Notes: generated by a model not told the origin, from the sequence alone. 64,000 nt of DNA from Thiodiazotropha sp040506775 (GCA_040506775.1 JBEVWC010000007.1:62001-126000); one strand, 5' to 3'; positions 7,560 through 17,508 are shown, counted from the first letter of the stretch. Numbers and translations are program-made.

Positions 7560-9431
7560 ATGAAATTCAGCGATTTCGGCTTTAAGGAAAACCCTTTCGC
7601 GATTACCCCGGATCCCCGCTATCTCTACCTCAGTCGCGGCCATGAGGAGAGCCTTGCACACCTGATATACGGCACCGGGCCAAATGGCGGATTCGTGCTG
7701 CTCACCGGCGAGGTGGGTACCGGCAAGACCCTGTTGCTGCGCAGTCTGCTGGCTCAACAGCTGGAAAGTGTGGATATCGCTCTGATTCTCAACCCGAGAC
7801 TGTCGCGCCGGGAATTTCTCGCCACCATTTGTGACGAACTGGGTATCGTTTACCAGGGGCCACCCTATTCACTGAAATATCTCAGTGACCTGCTGACCCG
7901 GCATCTGATTCAGACCCACAGCGCCGGCCGGCATACCGTGCTGGTGGTGGACGAAGCGCAGAATCTCAGTCCCAGGGTGCTGGAACAGGTGCGTCTGTTG
8001 ACCAATCTCGAGACATCACGCCACAAACTTCTGCGCATCATTCTGGTGGGGCAGCCGGAATTGCAGCAGATGCTGGCCCGCAAAGAGTTACGCCAGGTTG
8101 ATCAGCGGATTACCGCCCGATACCACCTCTCGCCCCTGAATCTTGCAGAAACCCGAAGCTATATCACCCATCGCCTGGCGGTGGCGGGGGTGCGCGAGGA
8201 TCTGTTTACTCCGTTCGCCATGCGTCTGGTTTACCGCTTCTCCCGGGGTGTTCCGCGGCTCATCAATACCATTTGCGAGCGCTCCTTGCTGGCTCTCTAC
8301 ACCACCGGGCATCAGCGAGCCACACCCCGGCTGGTCTGGCAGGCGGGCCGGGAAGTGATGGGCCGCAAGCCGTCCCGTCGCTGGGGGGGCGCCCTGGCGC
8401 TGGGTCTCGGTCTGGTGCTGGTTACGGCGCTGGCCTGGTATGGATATACCCATCAGCAGGCTTCCCCCGAGCACATCGAGAGCCGTCTGCCGGCTGTGAA
8501 ATCGCAACCCCAGGTACAACAACCGTCCATGTCTGAACCCATGCAGCAGAGGGATCAGCCTGAATTGCCAGGCGGCATGCCTGAAGCCGGTGAACTGGCG
8601 TCACCCCGGGATGCAGAGGCAGGGGTGGCCATTGCCCCCGGGAGTGATGAACAGTCGGTTGCGGATAGGGGCGTGCTCGAAAACGCTTCTGCACCAGTTG
8701 CAGAACCTGCTGCTTCCGCCAATACGCTGGAGGTGGAAGCTGACCCGCAGCCGGACCTGCAACCGGATCGTGCCACAGTGGAGTCGAACGGGCCCACAGA
8801 GGTCGATCTGCTGCAATTGTTCAGCCACCCTCAGAACACCTTCCTGATCTATCAGCAGCTTTTCCACATCTGGGATGCGGACTACCGATTGGATATTGCC
8901 AAGCCACCCTGTGCCCAGGCCCCCGGGTACGGTTTGCGCTGCCTGGTGGCGAGCGCTTCCTGGGAAACCCTGATGCGCATGAACCGGCCCATGCTGATCC
9001 GTTTGAAACAGGAGCAGCAGGAACGTCTGCTGATTCTCACTCATGTGGATGATGACTGGTTGCTGGTGAAAACCGGAGAAGGGGAGGGCGTGGTGCGCCG
9101 GGAACGGCTGTCTCCCTTGTGGAAAGGGGGCTTTGTGATGCTCTGGCGACCGCTCTCAGGGCTGGCGCTGATTGGCCAGGGTTCAACAGGCAAGGCGGTG
9201 ACCTGGTTGCGAGAACGCCTGGAAAAGGTGGACGGGCAGGTCCCGCAACCACCTCAGGGTCTGGACCGATTCGATCAGGCCCTGAAACTCAGGTTGCAGG
9301 CTTTCCAGCGAAACAATGGCCTGCTCGAGGACGGCGTGGCCGGGCAGGAGACCCAGATCTTCCTCAATAACCTGGATCTGCCCGATGAGACCCCGATCCT
9401 GCAACCCTTCAGTCACCGGGGGGAGGGGTAG
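7560..9431 (+). CDS. gspA: GspA/ExeA-type secretion ATPase with C-terminal peptidoglycan-binding domain
   Basis: GspA (ExeA in Aeromonas) is an inner-membrane AAA ATPase that, with GspB, opens peptidoglycan for assembly of the type II secretion secretin. The 623-residue product opens with the family signature FGFKENPFAITPDPRYLYLS. Walker A is GEVGTGKT at residues 50-57 and Walker B is VLVVDEAQ at 127-134. One membrane helix lies at about 276-295. A long Pro/Glu-rich linker follows, then a periplasmic region ending in a PG_binding_1-like segment (LQAFQRNNGLLEDGVAGQET). Its stop codon abuts the gspB start. No other gsp gene is in the window. Confidence 0.9.
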   Translation: MKFSDFGFKENPFAITPDPRYLYLSRGHEESLAHLIYGTGPNGGFVLLTGEVGTGKTLLLRSLLAQQLESVDIALILNPRLSRREFLATICDELGIVYQGPPYSLKYLSDLLTRHLIQTHSAGRHTVLVVDEAQNLSPRVLEQVRLLTNLETSRHKLLRIILVGQPELQQMLARKELRQVDQRITARYHLSPLNLAETRSYITHRLAVAGVREDLFTPFAMRLVYRFSRGVPRLINTICERSLLALYTTGHQRATPRLVWQAGREVMGRKPSRRWGGALALGLGLVLVTALAWYGYTHQQASPEHIESRLPAVKSQPQVQQPSMSEPMQQRDQPELPGGMPEAGELASPRDAEAGVAIAPGSDEQSVADRGVLENASAPVAEPAASANTLEVEADPQPDLQPDRATVESNGPTEVDLLQLFSHPQNTFLIYQQLFHIWDADYRLDIAKPPCAQAPGYGLRCLVASASWETLMRMNRPMLIRLKQEQQERLLILTHVDDDWLLVKTGEGEGVVRRERLSPLWKGGFVMLWRPLSGLALIGQGSTGKAVTWLRERLEKVDGQVPQPPQGLDRFDQALKLRLQAFQRNNGLLEDGVAGQETQIFLNNLDLPDETPILQPFSHRGEG

Positions 9432-10139
9432 ATGTCCCTGATACTGGAAGCCCTGAAAAAGGCGGAGCGGCAGCACAAGCTGGGGGAGGTTCCCGGTATT
9501 TCGTCCCATGCCGGGGATCAACCCAGTGGCGGCACAGGCCGCATGGGATGGATCATGCTCGGGTTGTTTGCCGTAGTGATGCTCTTGGCAGGCGCTTATC
9601 TCGGGGGAGGTTTTCAGTCTGAGCCTGAAGTGCAGGAACAACCCCCGGTAGTGAGTAATGAGCAAAAGCCTGCAGTGAATTCAGGCGCCGAACTGACGGC
9701 CCGGCCGGAACACGCCCGTGCCGACCTGTCGAACTCTCAGGTTGCTGAAAGGACGGTTTCTGAACCCGTTCCGCAGCTGCCGACGCCCGCTACCCAGCCG
9801 GACGTGGTTGAAACCCAGCCGCCGGAAGTCACGGCAACTGCGGAACCTGAGCCGCCACCGGCTCCCAGGCCTACGCCCAGGCCCGCTCCCGAACCGCCGC
9901 CCGAGGCCAAACTGCTGAATGAAATGCCCGCCGGATTCGTTTCCAGTCTGCCGCCGATGAATATCGATATTCACAGCTATGACCAGCGCCCGGAAAAGCG
10001 TTACGTGCTGATCAACATGCAACGCTATCGGGAAGGTGACTATTTGAGCGAGGGACCACGGATCATAGAGATCCGTCCGGATGGGGTGGAGATGGAGCAC
10101 ATGGGAGCACGATTTATCCTGCCGATTGGCGCTCCATGA
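9432..10139 (+). CDS. gspB: GspB/ExeB-type secretion accessory protein
   Basis: The 235-residue protein begins with the GspB signature MSLILEALKKAERQH in a short cytoplasmic tail. A membrane helix follows at about residues 38-58, then a Pro/Glu/Ala-rich periplasmic linker, and the conserved C-terminal domain with INMQRYREGDYL and DGVEMEHMGARFILPI. GspB partners GspA in localising and multimerising the secretin. The gene starts one base after the gspA stop, so translation is probably coupled. Confidence 0.9.
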   Translation: MSLILEALKKAERQHKLGEVPGISSHAGDQPSGGTGRMGWIMLGLFAVVMLLAGAYLGGGFQSEPEVQEQPPVVSNEQKPAVNSGAELTARPEHARADLSNSQVAERTVSEPVPQLPTPATQPDVVETQPPEVTATAEPEPPPAPRPTPRPAPEPPPEAKLLNEMPAGFVSSLPPMNIDIHSYDQRPEKRYVLINMQRYREGDYLSEGPRIIEIRPDGVEMEHMGARFILPIGAP

Positions 10140-10169
10140 CCGTCATGCCGAGGCCTTGAGTCAGCCCCC

Positions 10170-10190
10170 CGCACCCAACCTTCCGGTGCG
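10170..10190. terminator. hairpin between convergent genes
   Basis: CGCACC, nine-base loop, GGTGCG, in the 65-bp gap between gspB and the convergent chemotaxis receptor gene. No T-run follows on either strand, so it is a weak candidate only. Confidence 0.3.
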
Positions 10191-10204
10191 AGGTGGCGGC
10201 TGTT

Positions 10205-11860
10205 TCAGACCTTGAAGTGATTCACCAGTCCTTTGAGTTGTTCCGCGAGCCTGGCCAGTTCGTCACTGGCGGCAGAGGTCTGCTGGGCACCGGTGGCGGT
10301 CTGCTCCGCCACCTCGTTGATACTCATGATACTGCGGTTGATCTCCTCGGTGACCGCACTCTGCTCTTCCGCAGCACTGGCAATCTGGGTGTTCATGGCA
10401 GTGATGTGTTCCACGGCAGTGTTGATGGATGAGAGCGCCTGTCCGGCCGATCCGGCCTTCTCCACGCCCACCTGGGTCATCTCCTTACCGGAGGCCATGA
10501 CCCGCACCGCATTGTTGCTCCCCGCCTGCAACCGGCTGATCATCTCTTCGATCTCCTGGGTCGATTCCTGGGTGCGTCCTGCCAGGGTGCGGACCTCGTC
10601 CGCCACCACGGCGAAACCGCGTCCCTGTTCCCCGGCCCGGGCCGCTTCGATGGCTGCGTTGAGCGCAAGCAGGTTGGTCTGCTCGGCAATGCCCTTGATC
10701 ACATCCAGCACCGAGGCAATGCTCTTACTCTCGACTTCGAGTTCCTGGATCACCGTGGCCGCGGATTCCACTTCGTTGGCAAGATTGCCGATCGCCTCGA
10801 TGACCCCGTCGATTACCTGCTTACCCTGGATGAAGGTGGTATCCGCCTCCCGGGCTGCGCTGGCCGCATCCACAGCATTACGCGCCACCTCGTGAACCGT
10901 GGCGTTCATCTGGTTGATCGCCGTGGCTACCTGGCTGGTTTCGCTCATCTGCTGATTGATGCCGGCGGTGGTTTGCGCGGTTACCGCTGAGGTTTCTTCC
11001 GCTGCGGAGGCCAACCGGCTCACCGCCTCCTTCACTTCATTGACCATGTTGTGGAAGGTTTCCGCCATGCGGTTTACCGATCTGGCGATGTGACCCATTT
11101 CGTCCCGGGCTGTGTACTCGACACGGGCATTCAGGTCACCTTCCGAGAGACGGGTGGATGCGACCTCGATCTGCTCGACTGCGCGGGAGATCCCGGAAAT
11201 GGTCATGTAAGCCAGCACGGCACTCACCAGACCGCCTATCACCATACAGACGATGATGATATTGAACATGGTGTGGTAGTTGGCGTCTGTGGCCTCGAAC
11301 ATTTCGCCGGCTTCGGTCATCTGGATCTCTGTCAGCCGATCGAGCACCTTCACTGCATTGGCGGTGTTCGGGTTGACGATATCGACCAGCAGGGAGGCGG
11401 CCTTGCCGAATTCGCCCTTGTTGATCAACTCGATCATCGGAGTGAAGCCCTTGTTTACCAGGTTCGACCAGGCCTCGTTGAAGGTCGCGACCAGTTGCTT
11501 CTCTTCATCGGTGATGTCAGTGGAAGTGAAATCCTGCCAATGCCGATTCAGTTCCTCCATGTCGACTTTGGCCTGGTCCGTATGACGGGAAATCGGGTGG
11601 TTATGTTTCGCGGCGATGTCCAATGCGGGATCGTGCTGGAGAGCGAACAGCATCTGAGTTCGGGAAGCCTGCAGATGCTCAACCACGACGCCCATGGTGT
11701 GCATGTGGTGGATGGTGACATGGTACAGTTCATCCACTGATTTATCGGCACTGCGCAGGCTGGTGAGCCCGAGCAACCCGATAATAACCGAGGTTAAGAT
11801 GGAAACCCCGACGATGAGCGTAAGACGCAGTTTGATGGGCAGGTTGTTTAGAAGCGTCAT
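10205..11860 (-). CDS. methyl-accepting chemotaxis protein (4-helix-bundle sensor)
   Basis: The 551-residue receptor has an N-terminal membrane helix (about 12-33), a periplasmic four-helix-bundle region to about residue 190, a second helix (about 191-214), a HAMP domain, and a long cytoplasmic signalling domain. The hairpin tip that contacts CheA/CheW is present (GIAEQTNLLALNAAIEAARA), followed by FAVVADEVRTLA. The C terminus lacks a CheR-tethering pentapeptide. A GGGAGG ribosome site precedes ATG 11860. No chemotaxis kinase or flagellar genes are nearby, so it is an orphan receptor; the ligand cannot be told. Confidence 0.93.
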   Translation of the reverse strand: MTLLNNLPIKLRLTLIVGVSILTSVIIGLLGLTSLRSADKSVDELYHVTIHHMHTMGVVVEHLQASRTQMLFALQHDPALDIAAKHNHPISRHTDQAKVDMEELNRHWQDFTSTDITDEEKQLVATFNEAWSNLVNKGFTPMIELINKGEFGKAASLLVDIVNPNTANAVKVLDRLTEIQMTEAGEMFEATDANYHTMFNIIIVCMVIGGLVSAVLAYMTISGISRAVEQIEVASTRLSEGDLNARVEYTARDEMGHIARSVNRMAETFHNMVNEVKEAVSRLASAAEETSAVTAQTTAGINQQMSETSQVATAINQMNATVHEVARNAVDAASAAREADTTFIQGKQVIDGVIEAIGNLANEVESAATVIQELEVESKSIASVLDVIKGIAEQTNLLALNAAIEAARAGEQGRGFAVVADEVRTLAGRTQESTQEIEEMISRLQAGSNNAVRVMASGKEMTQVGVEKAGSAGQALSSINTAVEHITAMNTQIASAAEEQSAVTEEINRSIMSINEVAEQTATGAQQTSAASDELARLAEQLKGLVNHFKV

Positions 11861-12134
11861 GATAGCCTCCCGGCCATGTAGTTCAGTTTTTGTTACAACT
11901 CCTGATGTTTTTTGCGCCCGAGCAGGCTCAGCGACAGACGGGTCCGCTGCGGGAATCCTTGTCTCTGGTATAAAAAGAAGACCTGTAGTGAAGTTGGCGA
12001 CCTGAAAAGGCTTTGCTTTAGCTCAAGAACGATGGAAAAAGCCGATTGGGCCATTACCGGTGGTGTGGTGGGAGTCGGCCATCAAATTGTGTTACTTTAT
12101 GTCCCAATTGGACGATCGTGGCAGGACACACAGC

Positions 12135-12455
12135 ATGGAACGGGTTTTACGCTTCTCGGTATTCGCCGCACTGGCAATGCTGAGCCTCTCACCGCCGGCC
12201 CTGGCGGGCATGTACAAGTGGTATGACGAGCAGGGCAAGGTCAACTACACCCAGACACCACCCCCCAAGGGCACCCGCATGGCACCGATCAATACCGACA
12301 CCTTCAATTCGGTGAAGATGAGCGATGTGTCAAAAGTCATGCCCAGGGCGAAAGCCAGCTCGGCCCGCCCTGCCACCCAGTCCCGCCCGGTGGTGCGTAA
12401 GATCGCGCCGCAACGCACAGTACGCAGCAGCTGTCCGTTGAGCCGCCGCCGTTGA
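12135..12455 (+). CDS. small secreted DUF4124 protein
   Basis: The 106-residue product has a signal peptide (MERVLRFSVFAALAMLSLSP...ALAG) followed at once by the DUF4124 motif MYKWYDEQGKVNYTQTPPPKG. A basic, low-complexity tail follows. DUF4124 proteins are small envelope proteins of unknown function, common in proteobacteria. ATG 12135 was chosen because it starts the signal peptide. The gene is 93 bp ahead of the response regulator start and could share a transcript with it. Confidence 0.8.
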   Translation: MERVLRFSVFAALAMLSLSPPALAGMYKWYDEQGKVNYTQTPPPKGTRMAPINTDTFNSVKMSDVSKVMPRAKASSARPATQSRPVVRKIAPQRTVRSSCPLSRRR

Positions 12456-12548
12456 GAGTATGCGGCGCCACTCATGGGGCCAGCTCATTCCTGTGCGTTG
12501 GCCTCTCCGATGGACTTGGATCGATGCGGCTATTATGCTCTGTGTGCC

Positions 12549-13229
12549 ATGTTCCTGCTCATCATCGAAGACAATCCCGATCTGCTTGAAAATCTGAGCG
12601 ATTTTTTCGAGGCCCACGGACACAGCGTGGACCTGGCCTACAACGGCCTGTCCGGGCTGCGCAGAGCCCTGGATGAAAACTACGATGTCATCATTCTCGA
12701 TCTGATGCTGCCCGGCATGGATGGTCTGGAGGTCTGTGCCCGCCTGCGCCGCGAGGGCCGTGATACCCCGGTGCTGATGTTGACCGCTCGGGACACCCTT
12801 AATGACAAACTCGAGGGCTTTGCCACCGGCGCCGATGACTACCTGGTCAAACCCTTTGCGCTGCCGGAACTCGAGGCGCGGATCACCGCGCTGGTGCGTC
12901 GCGGGCGCAAGGTTCACAGTGGCAACCTGCTCAAGGTGGCGGATCTGAGTTTCGATCTGGACCGTTTGCGGGTGGAGCGCGCCGGTCGCCGGATCGAGTT
13001 GGGGCGCATCCCCCTGCGCCTGTTGGAGGTGCTGATGCGACGTTCCCCCGCAGTGATGCGGCGCGAAGAACTCGAACGGGAGATCTGGGGTGATGAACCC
13101 CCGGACAGTGACGCCTTGCGCACCCACATGCACGCCCTGCGCAGCGCAGTCGATCAGGCGGCGGATACCCCGCTGATACACACCCTGCGCGGCATCGGTT
13201 ACCAGTTGGCGCCGCCGGGCGAACGCTGA
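12549..13229 (+). CDS. OmpR/PhoB-family response regulator
   Basis: The 226-residue regulator has a receiver domain with acidic pocket E7-D8, phospho-acceptor D51 (IILDLMLPGMDG) and K101 (LVKPF). The C-terminal winged-helix DNA-binding domain runs from about 130 to 222 (SDALRTHMHALR...LRGIGYQL). ATG 12549 starts directly at the first beta strand; a further upstream start would add 25 residues without family match. The sensor kinase gene starts 27 bp downstream, so the two form one system. The signal is unknown. Confidence 0.92.
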   Translation: MFLLIIEDNPDLLENLSDFFEAHGHSVDLAYNGLSGLRRALDENYDVIILDLMLPGMDGLEVCARLRREGRDTPVLMLTARDTLNDKLEGFATGADDYLVKPFALPELEARITALVRRGRKVHSGNLLKVADLSFDLDRLRVERAGRRIELGRIPLRLLEVLMRRSPAVMRREELEREIWGDEPPDSDALRTHMHALRSAVDQAADTPLIHTLRGIGYQLAPPGER

Positions 13230-13255
13230 GGAAGCCCTGTTGAGGAACCTGGATC

Positions 13256-14545
13256 ATGCCTGCCAGACGCAGCCTGCGTAATCGGGTCGCGGTCACCCTG
13301 GCGGTGTTTGGCGGAGTTGTCAGCCTGGTGCTGGCGATGATCATCCATCTTGCCTCCCAGGACCTGGAACGGCGCCTCATCGATGAAACCCTCAAGGCGG
13401 AACTCGACGACTATGTGGCACGTCGGGCCCGCAATCCCCAGTCCCTGCCGGAACGGACCGCCACCATCCGGGCCTTTGTCGTATCCCCCGGGGCGACCCA
13501 TTCGGAGGTTCCGAAATCGGTGCAAAACCTGCCGGTCGGGACCCATCCCATGGTGCTTGAGGGTATCCCCTACCGGGCAGCGGTGCGTGAGGTGGGATCC
13601 CAGCGTTTCGTGGTGCTGTATGACATCAGTGCCCTGAAGCGGCGCGAGCAGGGATTTCTCCTGCTGTTGGCCGGAAGTGTGTTGTTGATCACCGTGGTTT
13701 CCGCCCTCGCCGGCCGGTGGCTGGCGGGACGCACCATCGCCCCGATCACCGAACTGATCCAGCGGGTGGCCGAACGCCATCCCGAGGACGATCCGCCGCC
13801 GCCCCTGGCGGACGCCTTTCCCTGGCAAGAGGTGCAGCAACTGGCGGCCGATTTCGATACCTATCTGCAGCGGCTGCATGACTTCATCGAGCGGGAACGG
13901 CTGTTCACCGGGGATGTCAGCCACGAACTGAGAACCCCCCAGGCGGTGATCAAGGGTGCCACCGAACTGCTGCTCTCCGATCCGAACCTGGACCCTCGCA
14001 ATCAGCAAAGGGTGGCCAGGATCGCCCGATCGGTGGTGGAGATGGGGGAGATCTCCAGCGCACTGCTGGCCCTGGCCCGTGAACAGGATGCGGAATCCCC
14101 GCCCCCCGGGGTGTGTGATGCTGAGACTGTGGCGCGTGAACTCATCGATCGTTATCAGCCGTTTTTACGCGGTCGGGACCTGAAGCTGATCCTGCAGGTC
14201 GATGGCAAACCCGAGGTACACGCAGATCATGCGGTGCTGGCGATGGTGCTGGGAAACCTGCTGCGCAATGCCCTGAATTTTACCGAGTCGGGGGAGATAC
14301 GTGTGCGCCTGCAGAACCACAGCATTCGGGTCGAGGACAGCGGTCAGGGGATCGATCCGGAGGCCCTGCCCAAGCTGTTTCAACCCTATGTCCGGGGTGA
14401 CAACAGTCAGGGAGCCGGACTGGGGCTCTCCCTGGTACAGCGTTTGTGCCGGCGTCATGACTGGAGCATTACTCTGGAGAATCAGGCTTCAGGTGGAGCG
14501 GTGGCGATCCTGGGGCTGCGGGCGTTGGATCCTTCTGCGGCTTGA
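13256..14545 (+). CDS. membrane sensor histidine kinase
   Basis: The 429-residue kinase has two membrane helices (about 12-33 and 134-155) enclosing a 100-residue periplasmic sensor region. A HAMP-like linker and the HisKA box FTGDVSHELRTPQAV follow, with phospho-acceptor H223. The ATPase domain has N box NLLRNALNFT, G1 box VEDSGQGID and G2 box GAGLGLSLV. It pairs with the response regulator upstream. The sensor region does not resemble a domain I can name. Confidence 0.92.
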   Translation: MPARRSLRNRVAVTLAVFGGVVSLVLAMIIHLASQDLERRLIDETLKAELDDYVARRARNPQSLPERTATIRAFVVSPGATHSEVPKSVQNLPVGTHPMVLEGIPYRAAVREVGSQRFVVLYDISALKRREQGFLLLLAGSVLLITVVSALAGRWLAGRTIAPITELIQRVAERHPEDDPPPPLADAFPWQEVQQLAADFDTYLQRLHDFIERERLFTGDVSHELRTPQAVIKGATELLLSDPNLDPRNQQRVARIARSVVEMGEISSALLALAREQDAESPPPGVCDAETVARELIDRYQPFLRGRDLKLILQVDGKPEVHADHAVLAMVLGNLLRNALNFTESGEIRVRLQNHSIRVEDSGQGIDPEALPKLFQPYVRGDNSQGAGLGLSLVQRLCRRHDWSITLENQASGGAVAILGLRALDPSAA

Positions 14546-14606
14546 ATGGTGCTTTTTCAGGTCCAGATAGAGCGTATTGGATTAGGGTAAACAGGCCCTA
14601 AGCCTC

Positions 14607-14776
14607 CTGGGTTACGCGTTGCTTCACCCGGGCTACAAGGCTGATCAGGCGCGGAGACACCAGTGTGGCCTGGATGAAACGAAGTGGAATCCGGGAACCG
14701 GCAGAACGCGAAGCAGAGAGAGACACGACGAACCTCTCCAAGCAATCGCCCTCTCCCCTTGTGGGAGAGGGGGGTA
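14607..14776. repeat. degenerate dispersed repeat cluster with inverted ends
   Basis: The sequence holds CTTCACCCGGGCTAC (14622-14636) and, in opposite sense, GTGGCCTGGATGAAACGAAG with GGAATCCGGG (about 14663-14694), members of the family at 2967 and 21081. It ends in a separate hairpin, CCCTCTCCC, loop CTTGT, GGGAGAGGG at 14749-14771, similar to elements near 21352 and 27023. The whole interval 14546-15085 holds no gene that I can support. Confidence 0.6.
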
Positions 14777-15085
14777 AAAACACCTGAGCGCAGCGAACGC
14801 CACAACTCAAAAAGTCATCCTTCAATCAACTCAATATTTTTCCTGACCGCCACTCAAGCTGTGAATCCGCCGCACCGGCGCGGATCAGGGCCGATCATCA
14901 GTAAACTTCTCGTCAGAATGTCATTCCGGGTGAACAGGCTCCGTCTGTGCGGTTAACAATAACCGGGTTCTAAGAAGGAGATTCCATCTTTAACGCGGAT
15001 TTAACTTTCACTTTGCATTGTCTTCACGCAGGCCTGTTTATCCTGTCAGCAAGCTGAACAGTCTAAACTATCCCTGGAGTCTAAG

Positions 15086-15424
15086 ATGCAGCATAGCAGT
15101 CCAACCGCCCTGAACTTTGAGGGCCATATCCCGATGAGTCTGATTGTGAAAATCCTCATCTTTGCCGGGCTTGCCGCCGTCCTCCTGGTCGAGCACAACC
15201 TTGCGCTGACGATGATCGTCGCTGTCGGGTTTGCTTTGACCCTGGCAGTACAGGAGCGGGTCAAGGGCATCAATGAATCGGTCCGGGAAAATACCCGTGA
15301 AACGGTGCATTGGATCGGCGACGGGGGGTCTTTTCCCGGTCATAAGCCGCGCAATGAGACCTCGGGTAGATCCCATCCCCATGTGATTGACGGCGGCAGC
15401 CTGGACCGCCATCACGCCGATTGA
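15086..15424 (+). CDS. small membrane protein of unknown function
   Basis: A 112-residue frame with two adjacent hydrophobic segments (about residues 18-35 and 39-54), then a charged segment (QERVKGINESVRENTRET) and a His/Gly/Asp-rich tail. I do not recognise the family. Translation could also begin at ATG 15134, directly at the first membrane segment. It lies 47 bp before the SulP gene on the same strand and may be cotranscribed, so an accessory role in anion uptake is possible but unproven. Confidence 0.55.
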   Translation: MQHSSPTALNFEGHIPMSLIVKILIFAGLAAVLLVEHNLALTMIVAVGFALTLAVQERVKGINESVRENTRETVHWIGDGGSFPGHKPRNETSGRSHPHVIDGGSLDRHHAD

Positions 15425-15471
15425 TACCCCGGACCCTATTTACCACCCTCACTAGCCTGGTTGTTGCATTC

Positions 15472-17298
15472 ATGAGTACCCTGTCATCCGACTTGCCGAT
15501 TTTTTCTGACGATCACCGCAGCCGCATGGAAGCCCTGCGTCGCTTCCTGCCCTTTCTGCTCTGGTTGCCCCGGGTCAATCGCAACAGCTTCAAGTCTGAT
15601 CTGGTTGCCGCCCTGACCGGTGCCATCGTGGTGCTACCCCAGGGTGTGGCGTTCGCCACAATCGCCGGCATGCCACCGGAATACGGCCTGTACGCGGGAA
15701 TGGTGCCGGCGATCATCGCGGCGTTGTTCGGTTCATCCTTGCACCTGGTATCGGGGCCGACCACCGCGGCTTCCATCGTGCTGTTTTCATCCCTCAGTAC
15801 CCTTGCCGAGCCGGGTAGTGCCGAGTATGTACAATTGGCACTGACCCTCACCCTGATGGTGGGCGCGATCCAGTTGTTCATGGGGGTGGCGCGTCTCGGA
15901 ACCCTGGTGAATTTCATCTCGCATTCGGTAATTGTCGGATTCACTGCCGGTGCTGCGGTTTTGATTGCCGCCAGCCAGCTAAAGAATTTCTTTGGGGTTG
16001 CGCTGCCCCGGGGCGTCGGGCCGGTTGAAACCCTGCATTCACTCTATCTGCAGGCCGATGCAATCAATCCCTACGCAACCCTGGTGGGTGTTGTGACGCT
16101 GCTGTCCGGGATACTGCTGAAACGCTATCTGCCCCGTTTCCCCTACATGATCGGTGCGCTGTTCGTGGGCAGTCTGCTGTCGGTGCTGCTTGACGCCCCG
16201 GCGCATGGCATCGCAACAGTCGGTGCTCTGCCAAGCCAGTTGCCGCCCCTGTCTATGCCGAGTTTTGATCTCAATACCTTCCGCGAACTGGCTCCCACCG
16301 CATTGGCCGTGACCCTGTTCGCATTGACCGAAGCAGTCTCCATCGCCCGATCCATAGCGATCCGTGCGGGACAACACATCAACGGCAATCAGGAGTTCAT
16401 CGGCCAGGGCCTGTCCAACATGGTCGGTGGTTTCTTCTCCGGCTATGTCGCCACCGGTTCGTTCAACCGCAGCGGACTGAACTACGAGGCAGGTGCCAAG
16501 ACCCCCCTGGCGGCGATCCTGGCCGGTGTGTTCCTGATGGGAATCGTTCTGCTGGTTGCACCATTGGCTGCCTATCTGCCCAATGCGGCCATGGCGGGCG
16601 TGTTATTGCTGGTGGCCTATGGCCTGATCGATGGCCACCACATCCGTAAAATCCTCAAGGCCAGCCGCACCGAAGCAACAGTGATGAGCGTGACTTTTCT
16701 GGCAGCCCTGTTTCTGGATCTGGAGTTTGCCATCCTGCTGGGCGTTGGCCTGTCCCTGATCGCGTATCTGAATCGTACCTCCCGGCCCAACCTGGCTGAG
16801 CGGGTGCCGGATCCCTCCCTGCCGAAGCGCCGTTTCAACGATGCCGCACACCTGCCCCAGTGTCCCCAGTTACGTATGGTGCGTGTCGACGGTTCCCTGT
16901 TCTTTGGGGCCGTCAGTCATGTGGCGGAAAGACTGCGCAACATGGAGAAGAAGGACCGTACTCCCCGACACCTGGCGATCATTGGCAGCAGCATGAATTT
17001 CATCGATGTGGCCGGTGCCGAACTGTTGGTGCAGGAATCCCATCGTCTGCGTCGGGAAGGACGCGAACTCTATCTGTTCCGCATCAAGCCCGGGGTGCGC
17101 AGTTTCCTGGAACGGGGTGGGTACCTGGATGAGATCGGCGCGGATCACGTGTTTGAGTCCAAAGGTACGGGTCTGAAAACCGTGGTTGGTCGCATGGATG
17201 AGTCCCGCTGCGCCCGCTGCACCGCCCGGGTTTTTGCTGAATGTCCTGCAACCTGTACGTCAGAGGACGTTCAGGAGGCTATACCCGTTCCTGGCTGA
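15472..17298 (+). CDS. SulP-family anion permease with STAS domain and Cys-rich tail
   Basis: The 608-residue protein has a 10-14-helix transport domain with SulP signatures: SDLVAALTGAIVVLPQGVAFA and GMPPEYGLYAGMVPAI near the start, and YVATGSFNRSGLNYEAGAKT in the middle. A cytoplasmic STAS domain spans about 475-575. After the STAS domain is a short tail with CARC and, seven residues on, CPATC, a possible metal or redox site. SulP proteins carry sulfate, bicarbonate or other anions; the substrate here cannot be told. ATG 15472 was chosen; an upstream TTG at 15421 would overlap the preceding gene. Confidence 0.88.
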   Translation: MSTLSSDLPIFSDDHRSRMEALRRFLPFLLWLPRVNRNSFKSDLVAALTGAIVVLPQGVAFATIAGMPPEYGLYAGMVPAIIAALFGSSLHLVSGPTTAASIVLFSSLSTLAEPGSAEYVQLALTLTLMVGAIQLFMGVARLGTLVNFISHSVIVGFTAGAAVLIAASQLKNFFGVALPRGVGPVETLHSLYLQADAINPYATLVGVVTLLSGILLKRYLPRFPYMIGALFVGSLLSVLLDAPAHGIATVGALPSQLPPLSMPSFDLNTFRELAPTALAVTLFALTEAVSIARSIAIRAGQHINGNQEFIGQGLSNMVGGFFSGYVATGSFNRSGLNYEAGAKTPLAAILAGVFLMGIVLLVAPLAAYLPNAAMAGVLLLVAYGLIDGHHIRKILKASRTEATVMSVTFLAALFLDLEFAILLGVGLSLIAYLNRTSRPNLAERVPDPSLPKRRFNDAAHLPQCPQLRMVRVDGSLFFGAVSHVAERLRNMEKKDRTPRHLAIIGSSMNFIDVAGAELLVQESHRLRREGRELYLFRIKPGVRSFLERGGYLDEIGADHVFESKGTGLKTVVGRMDESRCARCTARVFAECPATCTSEDVQEAIPVPG

Positions 17299-17508
17299 GC
17301 GATTCTCTCCGTTCTCGCGTCTCCAGCGACAGGCAGCGCCAGGGATGGCGGCATTCTGCCTCCGGTTTGTGAATGTCATGAGTCCGTCTGGTGCTTACTG
17401 AAGAAATATGAACCGTAAATAGATTTCAATATACATCACAATGTGTATAAGTACCCGGCGATCTGCCTGCACATCATTTGCGGTAAACGCCACTAACCCT
17501 GGCCAGGT

